Assembly: GCA_028564705.1 (NCBI GenBank)
Contig: JAPXFQ010002454.1
Span: 1,434,001-1,498,000 of the forward strand
Reading direction: 5' to 3'
DNA length: 64,000 bases
DNA from: Apricaphanius iberus
Lineage: Eukaryota > Chordata > Actinopteri > Cyprinodontiformes > Aphaniidae
The position numbers were made by a program, and so were the translations under genes. Below are positions 48,528 to 59,699 of this stretch, piece after piece. The notes below the pieces were generated by a model. The model had not been told where the DNA came from and made no database searches. It saw only the letters and a list, made by a program, of their open reading frames with translations. Every line of letters begins with the position of its first letter. Positions within the stretch are counted from its first letter, which is position 1.

Positions 48528-51109
48528 CTATAAAGTACCATAGAGAACGGTTTCTGTGAAACATGAAGTACACAGTGTTTCTATATTCTCCTTCATAAAT
48601 GAGATTTAAAAATACGTATAACGATCATTAAATGGTATTGATAACAGTTCTACATTTGTCACTGCACAGATTTTTTGCTTCATAAAAAAAGCAAAAGATT
48701 ATGTTTTAAATCTTAGCATAAAAATCATGAATTAATCTTACACAGCCCATGCCTACTTTTAGACGGGTGTGTAATTTGTGTATGTTTCCCAAAGAAACAA
48801 CCATTCCAAGGTCTCAAACTAACCTTTTAAATATATTTTATGGTAACTGTTTATATCTTTTTGGACCTGGCTGTAAAAGGCCCACTAACATACTGAAATA
48901 CAGAAATTATGCATGTAATGACATCTAAGGCTGCCAAACGGCAATAATTGTATGTTTGTTTTTTTTTTACATAACTTGATTTGCCGATTTTTAATTTAGA
49001 TTTAAAATGTTGCTCCTGAAACCCATGGAGAAGCAAGAAGAAAACCCATTCTCGTGCTTTCTCTGATTCCTGTGTTTCGTCCAGCTTACTTCCGTTCGCT
49101 CCCAAGTCTTGGACCCCAGCAACAAATCAATGGCTAGGGATAAACACAAATCCCCCGTAGAGGTGACTTATAGAAAACAATTTGAACCCATGCACCCCTC
49201 TTAGGCAGCCCTGCCCAGGCCTTTTACTGTATAGTTCTAACCTCAAGCCTCCTCTGTCTAGCAGTCAATTGAAATTAAATTCCCAGGTAGAAGGGAGAGC
49301 GCTGGAGGGAATCGGGTGGAGTGTCAGGAGTGCAGTTGCTACGCTGGAGGAATACATAGTTGTGTAAACACTGTTGGCAAATGCTAGCAAATGCTGCTGC
49401 CTTTAAATAAAGACAGAAGTGCTTAGCCAGAAATGAGACCTGAGCTTAGCGTTGTGTGTAGTCCAAATTAAGATATCGATTCGCCAGCAAATATTTGTAT
49501 TGAATACCCCATGTAAAAGAAAACAAACAAAAAAAACTAAAACATAACATTTACAGTAAAGGCCGAACATTTTTAACCAATATTTAATATGTTTTTGAAT
49601 TTTTTGGTGTGGTCTCTCTAAACAATTTTATAAATTTTCTTGTTTTGTCTGGGCTTTAGCTCCTTTTCTGTTAATTTTAAATATCTAGCTACGGCAAAAC
49701 TACAAACTCACAACAGTATCTAAAACTTGTGCCAGTAAGAATAAAGGCATTGAAAAACTTTTTTATAGTTTTGTTCTAGTTTCATAAACAAAACAACAAC
49801 ACAAAAAAAACATTATTTAGAAAAAATACAGTAAAATTAGAACGTTTTAGGTATTACACTGCAAATAAGTGAATGGGCAAACTAACGGAAAGCTAAAAAA
49901 TCTTCAGAAACCTAGAAATATTTTTTTTTAAGATCATGACAAGAGATTAGAAAGAAGCCTGGATCCATGGATATAAAACACAAAGAAATGAGGGATTACT
50001 CAATACTATCAAAGGTTTGTAAACTACAAACCAACTATTCAAAACATCATTTAAGATGGCATGGACACATTTGTTGCCTCTGAAAAATGAGATGTTGTGA
50101 TGTTGTTCACTTCATTATTATCAACCTGGACCTTATTTTTTTTGCAGATGTTTTGTTAATTTACTCAACCAGACAAGTTTGGAGCTACTTGGAGCCGTTC
50201 AGCAGTAGTTTATATTGAGGTGCAATCAGCGTATATCCATATAATATGAGTCAATGGGGCAGGAGTTCACCACCGGTAATAAGGCGTTATCTACCCTAAA
50301 ACCTCTTCATTTAGCCATGTTCTGTTATGAATAGTTAGCAATATTCCCCTGTAAGTTCAGAACGTCTCGGAGGTGTTAAGATATTAGCATCAGGGTTTTT
50401 TACAGGCTTTTAATGTAACCGAATCCAACTTACACTAACCTGGGATTTCAATGACATTGCAGCCGCCGACATTACAGCTGTATTCTGCGTAGGCTGCAGG
50501 AAAGGGAGGCTGTAGAAGCTGAACTTAGTCCAACTGGTCATTTGGTTTTTTGCAATTTAGAAACACATAAATGTGAACCATGTTGATGTCTGCAATAGCA
50601 AGTTCTGTCTAACCGACCCGCAGTAGAGCACATAGTCAAAGTCCTGCACAAATTACTACTGGAATGGAGCACAGCAGTTACGTCATTGTAATCGCGTAGT
50701 GTAATTGTATTTTTTTTTGCCTCTAAATCAACCTTGAACCAAACAAAAACCCCTTTCGAGACGTTTTGTCTGGGTGAGTAAATGAAATCAATATTTGTTA
50801 ATATAAGGTCCAGGTTGAAAAAAAACAACAACAAACTTTTCCTTTGATGAAATTGAATAAAGAATATTAAAGGCAGAGGGGAATAAATGAGGCTCGCATC
50901 TGAGAACTCTGCAAAAGGTAGAGTGTGTGAACCATGGAGGAGGAGGGGTTTTGTGAGCTGAGTTTCTTGTGTGGGTCCTCAGAGGGCTCCATCCCCTATC
51001 TGCAGGTCTAGGGAGGAGGGGGTTGTATTTGCATCACCTTTTTCCATATTGTCCACACCCTCCCACACTTCTTTTCTTTCTCTCTCTCTCTTTCAAAGTC
51101 ACTGTCTCT

Positions 51110-51310
51110 CATTCTCTGGTCATGCTAATTGCTCCCAAGGTCAGCACATCGGCTGCGCTCCCTTGAACGCCAACCAGCCCCCCTCCTCCTCAGCCTCCCT
51201 CTCCTAACCCTCAAGCCCTGGCTTTGAATGGCATGTTTTGATCAGGTCTAATTTGATTGGTCGATGCTGTCTGGGGTGGATAGGGACAGCACTTTACAGC
51301 CCACTGATTT
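51110..51310. promoter_or_regulatory. Candidate conserved non-coding element
   Basis: Complex block containing CATGCTAATTGCTCCCAAGG and GGTCTAATTTGATTGGTCGA (an inverted CCAAT box). No coding frame. Composition-based only. Confidence 0.22.
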
Positions 51311-52859
51311 TGATGTGTGTGCATGTGTGCATGCGTGTCCGTGTCAGGGTGATGCATGTCAGGTTATGAAGTGTCTGTGGATGAGTGCATGAGAGTGTTA
51401 CACGTCAGTAGGGAAGATGTTTTTTGAGGGGTGTCAGAGTGTGTAAAGGGGAGAGTGTGTAAAGGGTGGTTTATGTCATGGGGCGAGGGTGATTTTTGTG
51501 TACTTGAGTGTCAAAGAGAGTTTGATGTGTTTTGATACAGCATATGGCAAGTTATGTTGGAAATTGTGGCCTGATGTGTTGAAATGCTGCTGCTCTGAGG
51601 GCAACCCTCTTATTATCGCTATTTGGCATAGCTCAAACAAATCCAGTGATTTTATTGGTATTAAAACATGTTATGAGTAAAGTTTATGAATACAGTTAAA
51701 ACATTTTAATTAATAATATATCTTTTGTAAATACAATAACAGTATATAGGTTATGAGACATAGGCTTTGATGCAAGATAGATTATAGCTCACAATTCTCT
51801 TGCATCCTGAAAATGTAGAGCTAAATCATATCACACATTTCAAATTAAATCGCCGCTGTGCCAACCTAAGTATTAGGGAAAAAATATTTTATTTCAGGTT
51901 AAATGTTGAGTGTGAAATGCATTAAGAATAAAATAACTTTAAGTAGCTTTAAGTTTTGATCAATCATAGAATATTAATATAAGAATAAGACATTTATTGG
52001 ATAACAGTAAGTGTTACAGAGCTCTGCAATGAAGGATTTCAATAAAATTAAAAGCAAAAACAATCATTCAAAATCATTTAAAATCTTCTATTAGCATTAT
52101 TAGTGCAGTTACAATGGCTGTAAAATCTTTGCAAATTTTTTTTACACATTTTTATGATGTAGGCTACTTGCTGTTTAAATCTGGTTCCTTATTCTAGTAT
52201 GGTCACATACTGTTAACAGCAGCATGCCTTTGTAAGAAATGATTTCCTTTTTAGAATCTTCTTACACCTTTTATGCCTGTTCTGATTTTATTTTTAACTG
52301 GTCACTAAAGCGGAAAGAATGTGGCTAAGTCTTATTATTTCAGTAGCAGCTTCTACACCAAAGACTGTATCTGCAATCGTTGGGTATGGTGAATTTGTTA
52401 AAAGCTTTTTAGCTTCTCACCTGTTGATCACGGCTCAGAACAGGTGAAGCATGACATCAGCCAATTTGGGTCACCAGACAATTTTTTAAACACATCTAAC
52501 GTAAACTGTTAATCACTAACTGTAGCACACACTGCAAATAAAAACCTGGACAAGCAACACAGCAAAATATAAAGTGCAAAACAAGATGCATTAATACCAA
52601 CAAAAAAAAAAGTTTCCTCTTTCAACAAAACAAGAAAAGATATCAGTAATGAGATACTTTCACAACACTGTTTCTGCTTTTCAGCAAATTATTGCAATGC
52701 ATTAATCTTATTTTATTTTTCACATTTCACTCATCCAGACGTCCCTGGGGGGCTAAAACTTAAGTGTTTCTCTCTCTGTAGCTCAGAAATGGCACCATAT
52801 TTTGCCTAAGCTGCAGTTATATCCCAGCTGAGCGTGAGTGCACAAGGTACAGTAGGAAG

Positions 52860-53060
52860 TCCTCGGTATTCAAACGGCCTGTATGTGTCTGCTGTCTGAT
52901 AGCAGCGCTGATCCGGCCCCTATGAGTGAGATTGATAGGGCCTGTGATCAGGGACGCCGCGCTCCCTCCATCGCTAGCGAGATGGATCACATCACACCGC
53001 CGTCTCCTCCGCTTCCAGGATAAATGAACTGAGGGGGAATCTATCACTCCCCGAAAAGGA
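52860..53060. promoter_or_regulatory. Candidate conserved non-coding element
   Basis: A GC-rich complex block with a quasi-palindromic core: GGCCCCTATGAGTGAGATTG followed by ATAGGGCCTGTGATCAGGGA. It is unlike the surrounding AT-rich DNA and has no convincing frame. Composition-based only. Confidence 0.22.
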
Positions 53061-53689
53061 AAAGAGAGAAGGTAGGAGGGACGGAATACCGTACAGAGAT
53101 ACTGATGAGGACACAGAAGAAGAAAGGAGAGGGAGGGAGAAAAAAGTGTAGAAAGTAAGAAAGACAACCTTAAAATGAGTCAGAGGGGAGGAAGTGTGGA
53201 AGAATAACTAATTCAGACAGAGGCAGAAAGAGGCGAGAGTGAATAGGTGGTCTGATGGAGACAGCTGTGGCGGCCTGCTGCTAGGTCAGCCCCCTCCTTT
53301 GGCCCCCAGTTCTCCTCACAGGTTAGGTGCTAGGGTGTAGGCTTTTTTTGTGTTCGGCTGTCAGCCAGCTATTTGTCACAGTGAGCGATCTGATGCTCTG
53401 CTGAATCAATCACGCAGAAGTGCTGCGGGTTGTGTGTACTGTACACTGTGTGTGAACACGAAACTGTGCTTGTGCGTTAAAATACATGATTATCTGTGCA
53501 TGTAGGTGCAAAGCAAGGAAAGGAATCCCTCTGAACAGGAGGGCCAAACTGAACTTACTCCTTATTATTCTCACTCTGGAATAATAACTTTTTTTAGGTA
53601 GCACAGGATTCCTTGCCTTAGACTCATTCTTTTTTTTAATCATCCATTCCAGTGGTGACAATCATTACTCAGTCCCATGACTCTCCCCT

Positions 53690-54345
53690 CTTGCTCATTT
53701 GGCCTGGCATAAATTAGAATTTGTCATGGCTGATTGGGAATAGGCACCTTATTGCATTAGGCCATGGCTTATTAAGCAAATGCTCTTAAGACAAACCTCG
53801 CTTAAGTGGGTGACAGCGTCTCAATTAGGTCGTCTGTGAAATATAGCCAAGCTAATTGCCCCAAAAAACAGGATAGGGGATGTGCTCAACTAAGATTTAT
53901 GCAACATTTGTAGTTATTTGGACTCTCACTTTGGCAGTTTTCATGTGCATCTAAAGAAAATAACTTTTCAGTGCCTATGGTATCCCTCTCTACTACCATC
54001 CACTTGAAATGTTGGCTTCAGAAATCTTTCCCTGGTGATCATAATTGAGTGACTGGCAAGTCCTTAACTTCCTCCGCCTTCCAGTAATCCCAACGTGTCT
54101 CTTGAGTGGCTTTAAGCTGTCTTTATGAGTGCCTGCTTGCATGCTTTATGATTGCCTGATGTGAAAATGGGAGTGGTGGTATGAGAGGATAATTTGTCGC
54201 AACACAACAAAGAAAATGTTATAACAATTAATCACATTGTGAACACAGAAGAAACATTGTAATTATGTTCATTAAATGGCGAGCATGAGAGCAATTATCT
54301 AGCATCAGCTTGAGTTGTCACAGGCGTGTCAAGCTAAAATGTTGT
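53690..54345. promoter_or_regulatory. Candidate conserved non-coding element cluster
   Basis: Two complex blocks (53690-53880 and 54170-54345) with AAATTAGAATTTGTCATGGC, GGCTTATTAAGCAAATGCTC, CAATTAGGTCGTCTG and ACAATTAATCACATTGTGAA. The homeodomain-like and octamer-like words (ATGC, AAAT) are dense. Composition-based only. Confidence 0.28.
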
Positions 54346-54447
54346 AATAACTCACCACTTAAAAAGGGTTATCCCCTCTCATTTAATATAGTCTGATGGG
54401 TAAGATGTATTTATATGCAGCATGTTTGCTGCAGTATTTTACATGTA

Positions 54448-54449
54448 TG

Positions 54450-54480
<31 letters not shown>

Positions 54481-54482
54481 GG
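54448..54482. repeat. (TA)n microsatellite, left half
   Basis: A TA run that resumes at 55007 on the other side of the Tc1 remnant. The two halves were probably one microsatellite before insertion. Confidence 0.85.
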
Positions 54483-54484
54483 TA

Positions 54485-55006
54485 AAGACCAAAAGTTTGG
54501 ACACACCTTCTCATTCAATGCTTTATTTTCATGACTACATTATAGATTCTCAATTAAGGGCATCAAAACTATGAATGAACACATGAGATATGGAATTACT
54601 GCATGTACTTAAATAAAAAGGGTGAAATGACCGAATACATGTCTTATATTTTAGATTCCTCAAAGTAGCCACCCTTTGCTCTGATTACTGCTTTGCATTG
54701 ATTTGATTTGATTTGATTTGATTTATTTATTCACATACATGTACATATACATATTCTCTTGACCTTCAAGAGGTAGTCACCCGAAATGGTTTTCCAACAG
54801 TCTTGAAGGAGTTCCCAGAGATGCTTAGTACTTGTTGGCCCTTTTTCCTTCACTCTGACTTTGGAGGCCAGGTTATTTCACACTTTTCTGTAAAGTACTA
54901 CATAATTCCATATGTGTTTATTCATAGTTTTGATACCTTCAGTGAGAATCTACAAAGTAAATGGAAAACTCACTGAATGAAAAGATGTGTCCAAACTTTT
55001 GGTCTG
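54485..55006 (-). mobile_element. Internally deleted Tc1-like element
   Basis: The ends AAGACCAAAAGTTTGGACAC and GTGTCCAAACTTTTGGTCTG are inverted repeats, flanked by TA. The 522 bp body keeps, on the minus strand, the C-terminal end of a Tc1-type transposase (ASLGTPSRLLENHF-like remnant, 54740-54870), with stops. The left interior carries an ATTTG pentanucleotide run (54697-54724). The catalytic domain is deleted. Confidence 0.8.
54697..54724. repeat. (ATTTG)n repeat
   Basis: Five ATTTG units inside the deleted Tc1 copy. Confidence 0.85.
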
Positions 55007-55009
55007 TAC

Positions 55010-55043
<34 letters not shown>
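55007..55043. repeat. (TA)n microsatellite, right half
   Basis: TA run directly outside the right end of the Tc1 remnant. Confidence 0.85.
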
Positions 55044-55046
<3 letters not shown>

Positions 55047-55343
55047 AATATTATTTAAGAATCTCAAAAAGAATCTAAAGGTTTTTCAAATCTTGGTAAT
55101 ATACAGGCTTTCAGTGTATTTCAAGAAGGGCATTTACAAATAAAACGGGGGAGATGAACATGTCCAAAAAAACTAAAAACCACTGGTTAAGAATAAAGGT
55201 AAAATCCTTAATATATAGGCCAGAAATTTCTGAAGTTAGGAATATTATCTAAAACTCCATTCATAAGCGCTTCCAGCACCCTTTGGTATGAAAGCAGTTA
55301 CTGAATGAAGAAGACTTATAGGTAGCTATTTTAAGTATCAGTG

Positions 55344-56125
55344 AGGCAAGTCACCCACAAATCTGTATAAATGATTGTCTAATAGTGCTGATCCATGTGT
55401 TCATCTTTAGTGGGATTGATTACTGCAACAGCGTCCTCACAGATCTACCTAAAAAGTAAATCAGACAGCTGGAGCTGATCCTGGATGCTGCTCCTCGCGT
55501 CCTCACTAGAACCAGAAAAGTAGAGCATCACCCCGGTTCTAAAGTCCCTCCACTGGCTCCCTGTAGCTCAGATAATACACTTTAAAATAATGCTACTAGT
55601 TTATGAATCACTAAATGGTAAATAAGGTCGAAGACCTACTATACCAACCCAGCAGACCACTCAGTTCCTCCAACTACTAAACATCCCTGGATTTGGAACC
55701 AAACATGGATAGGCAGCTTTCAGCTTCTATGCTGTTTTTTTTTTTTACTTTTCATGTTTTTAGTATGCCTTTTCAAGGCTTTTCCTAAATTGTTGTTCTA
55801 AATAAAATGCTCTAATTTTAGTCAAATGTTAAGTGATTTCTTGTATCGATTCGATGTTCCAAAATTATTATTTATTATAGGTTTGTTTCTAAATGTTTCC
55901 TTTAACTGATTCTTGTGTTTTATCTGTTTTTAATTTACATACTTTTACATGAATTAGTTTTTTAATGCTTTACCTAAATTGGTGTTTTAATCAAATGCTA
56001 AATGTTTTATTTTATCGATTCTCTGTTAAATCATTTAAAGCACCTTGAATTGGATTTTGTTCAAAGTGTGCAATACAAATAAAATTGCCTTGCCGTGCCC
56101 GTTTACATGTGTAGTCATTATTTTG
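55344..56125. mobile_element. MITE-like repeat, copy 2, interrupted by a LINE
   Basis: The left part (to 55400) and the right part (from 56106) together rebuild the sequence of copy 1 at 42874-42957. The interrupting segment is flanked by the 7 bp repeat CATGTGT. Confidence 0.55.
55401..56105 (+). mobile_element. 5'-truncated L2-like LINE with 3' tail
   Basis: The start encodes GIDYCNSVLTDLP (55411 onward), with a stop, then LELILDAAPRVLTRTRK, KSLHWLPVAQIIHFKIMLLVYESLNG and YQPSRPLSSSNY. This is the C-terminal region of LINE ORF2 after the reverse transcriptase. It is followed by a long T-rich 3' UTR and the terminal phrase CAATACAAATAAAATTGCCT. CATGTGT at 55394-55400 and 56106-56112 is the target duplication. 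Only the last 0.7 kb of the element was inserted, as is usual for LINEs. Confidence 0.8.
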
Positions 56126-59100
56126 GCATTTTAGTGCATCTTATTAAAAATTATAAGTTTTCTGCCTAAAAATGTCATTGTGGGGCCCTCCTCAGGTTAG
56201 AAGTCTGTTTACATTTGAATTTGAATCACTTATCCTTATTGGCTATGTCGTTATTATTGATATAAGCTATTATTTGTTTTGTGGGTTGCACTGCTGTTTT
56301 GGAGTATAAAAGCAGACGAGTCTCATTGGTTGCTCTGTCACTAGTTACAATTAGAATAGCAAGCGTTTACACAGTTTATTAGTTGTGTGATTTTTTTTTA
56401 GCACAGCATTTATTTAGAGTTTTTAGCATCGCTCCATCTTTCTCTCTGTTGGTGTCTTTGTCACTGCATTAGTGCCGCTGTCAAAATGTCAATCACAACC
56501 CAGACCCCACCCAGCCCTCTCCCCATGCACTTACTTTGGGCTATTAGGCTTTAGAACCCTGATATATTTTCAGCCATTACAACACAATAATGTATTGTTA
56601 CACAGTAAGAAACATGCTAGAACCTATTTAAAAGAAACATGTTTGGATTTTTTTGTAGTCTGTGGTTTTTTCAGACTGTGAGGGAGTGTGAGAGCAATTT
56701 TTTCACAAAATGACAAAAAGACTGAGCCGAGTACAGCAAAATTATCCTTTTAGGTTTTCAACTGAGACATGGCATGCTGTATCGCTCTAAAACAGGACAG
56801 GTTACTGGACTCCCACTTTAGCTACTTTTATCTAAACCTTTTCTGAATAAAACATGTTCAAACATGATCATTAGGTAATGAATCTTTCAGCAACCGACCA
56901 GGCAAAACCTCTGTGGGATGTTTGATAAAAAAGAATCGGGGTGTATTGTCTGATATGTGTCTGACAATGTTAATGTATGCGCCGCTTTAGGGTTAAAGTA
57001 AGAATGTTTATTCTCTATAATATCAACAGGAAGACAGCAATGTTGATTTATCTGTGCTAACTTTGGTAATAGCTAGTTATCAGATGCTAAAGATGGTGTA
57101 GAATGTGAACTTTATAATCAATATCTCAATTTAAAACAAAACTTGCCAATTCCTGTTATCTAGCTTAAGTTCTCCTCTGCTCCTACTTCAAATTATTGAC
57201 TGCTCATAAGAGCCCAGAAAACTGTTTTGAGTACAAATAACTATGTTTTTTTTTTTTTAAGAGAAACTTTAGAAGCTATAATCGGTATTAAGCAAGTCAA
57301 AGATTTACAAAAACCGGAGGCTGGAAATGGACCATAAAATGAATTGCCTTTCTAAATAAAACAGTTTTGTGTTTTGAGTTTGGTTCAAGAAGAGAAAGCA
57401 GAGACATTGCACATCACATTTCCCTACTACATAGAGTAATATGGTTTCCACTAAAATAAGCAAGTTAGAGGACACCTGTCTACACTTTCAAACAATTACA
57501 GTTCCTTTTGAATGTGTATATCCTCTCATTCCAACATGTCAGAAACCTGAGAAGCTTAATATGTACTTTAGCTCACTGATGAAACTTAAATCCTCACTTA
57601 CAGATCCTAGTGTTGTAGACAAAACCTGGAAATACCATTGGTCTAATTAAGCTGATTGGCTCCGCCTGACCTGAGAAAGACAGGCAGTCTGCCAGTCAAA
57701 CACTGTTTTTTTCTTTCTAGTACAAACTTTAGCCTTACATTTTCTTTCTTGCTGGAAGCAGTGTGGGGAAAAAAATCAACCTGACAGTGAAGCGTGTGAT
57801 TTGACAGAACTGTGCAGGCTGTAGTTGTCAATCACTAAGTGAAGGGTTGACTATTTCTGACCATTCCCAGAAGGGTGCACATCTCCAAAGCTTTCAGGTG
57901 TGAAAATTATAGATACTTAAGATAAATAGTGCATAACTAAACAGACCAGCAGAAGACTCGTTTTGAGCGCATGATGTCACAAGACTTTTGGAAAAACGTA
58001 TAACATAATATGCAGTAATCAGAAGAAAAAGATTAACAGTGTGGGCTTTTTATCAGCAAAGCGCTCCTGCAAAATAGACAATAAACACATATGTCTTATT
58101 TTATTCACTGTCTTTTGTGGCTGCCAACCTTCCCAGGCTCCCTCTTTTCCTTTATTTTCTTGTGTTTTTCCTTGGGCCCAGTTCTTTTATAGTCTTTTTC
58201 TCTTTTTCGTATCTTCTCTCTCAATTGGAAGCCTATTTGGAGCATGTTTGTTTTCACGCTTTCTCCTCTTGTTCTCAATCTCTCCCTCCCTCTTATTTCC
58301 TTTCCCCTCCACCCTCTCCCCCACCATATGAGTGAGTGTGCCATGCATCCATCGATGTGTGCGAGGCGTGTATAACCTCAGGTAAGCTCAGTGATGCATC
58401 CTGACTAGCCAGTGTGTCTGTGGGAGGCTCTGGCTCATCTCTGCCTGCATCCCTGTAGCCTTCATCTGTGACAGACCATTTCATAATCACAGCCAAGGGG
58501 GCTTTTCTCTCACACTCTTATCCTGTCTCTCGCTCCTCCTTTTCTTCTTCTTCGTTTTTCTGAGCATCTCTTTCCCTATCTTTCTGTTTCTCTCTCTCTT
58601 TCCTTGTTTTATTTTTTCCTCTCCGAAAGTGCAATAATTCACAGGCATGAACCCTCCCACAGGCGGATTAGCAGGCGGCGTGCTCATCCTACATAATCGT
58701 AGCACAATGAGACCATACGTGCTGCCACCGCAGCCACGCCATAGGGCACAATGCATCTGTGCTGCCCCCCCTCCAAACCAAACAACTTGGGACAAAACGG
58801 ACCCCATCTTGTGCCTACCACCTGCAGAAGAAGGCAGACCAGCCGGGCCTAGTCTACCTCATCAGTCAGACTTATTGGATCGGTTAGCAATGACGAGCAG
58901 TGAGAACGTTTTTCCTAATTTTACTGTTTGCAAGTTTTTCATATTTTGCTAGGTGGATTATCTTTTTGCAGTACTTTTTTGGTTTTACAATTAAAATTTT
59001 AAGTATCTTACAGAGATTACTAAGAACGAAAGTAATTCACATAAAGAAAGAATGAAAATGACTGAAATATATAATATTCTCACTAAAAATACTTTTATTG

Positions 59101-59497
59101 CTAAATTCAAAACATGGAGTTGCACACATAACTAAGTTACGATATTGAAGGATTGACTAGTCCATTCAAGATTTTCTTTCTCTAAATCCAGTTAATAGTT
59201 CATCGACCATGTGTTTGGGGTCCTTTCCTCATTCATCCTTTCTTTTAATAAGATAAAGTACACTATAGTGTTAACAGCTCTAAACTGTTCGAATGATGTG
59301 CAAATGCAGTTTCTTCTCCAAACATGGTGTGTGTAAAAAGTCCAAAGAGCTAAATTTTGGTTTCATCTGACCAGATTATACTCTGCCAGCATTTCATTGG
59401 CTTGTTCAAATGTCCTGAAGCCATGTTTCAACAAGTTTAACTATGCTTTATCTTCAGCAGTGGAGTTTTGTGTGATGACCTGGCTCAGAGGCCGAGG
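56126..59497. other. Intergenic DNA, no gene seen
   Basis: No recognisable exon or repeat end. The stretch 58100-58650 is pyrimidine-rich, which explains its many open frames. Confidence 0.5.
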
Positions 59498-59504
59498 CTA
59501 TAGA

Positions 59505-59689
59505 CAATGGGTGGCCAACTCCAGGCCTCAAGGGCCGGTGCTCCACCAGTTTTAGATGTGTCTCTGCTCCAACACAGCTGATTCAAATTGTCCAAATTCC
59601 TCATCAGCATGGCAAAGTTCTGCTCCTAAAACCTAAGTCCTAAAACTTGCAGGATACTGGCACTTGATGCCTGTAATTGGGGACCCCTG
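59505..59689. mobile_element. Short palindromic hAT-type MITE
   Basis: It begins CAATGGGTGGCCAACTCCAG and ends AATTGGGGACCCCTG, two related inverse ends. Internal phrases (CTGCTCCAACACAGCTGATT, AAACTTGCAGGATACTGGCA) are those of a very common teleost foldback repeat. CTATAGA flanks both sides (59498-59504 and 59690-59696). 185 bp, non-coding. Confidence 0.75.
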
Positions 59690-59699
59690 CTATAGAGTA

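Larger units (their letters stand above)
48535..54447. other. Intergenic DNA with possible regulatory islands
   Basis: No coding signal. The stretch 49400-50900 is AT-rich with low-complexity runs. TG-rich sequence lies at 51310-51480. Complex blocks at 51110-51310, 52860-53060 and 53690-54345 are listed separately. Confidence 0.5.

Noticed and set aside
58041..58344. Overlapping frames in pyrimidine-rich DNA
   Set aside because: Open frames on both strands arise from the CT-rich composition.
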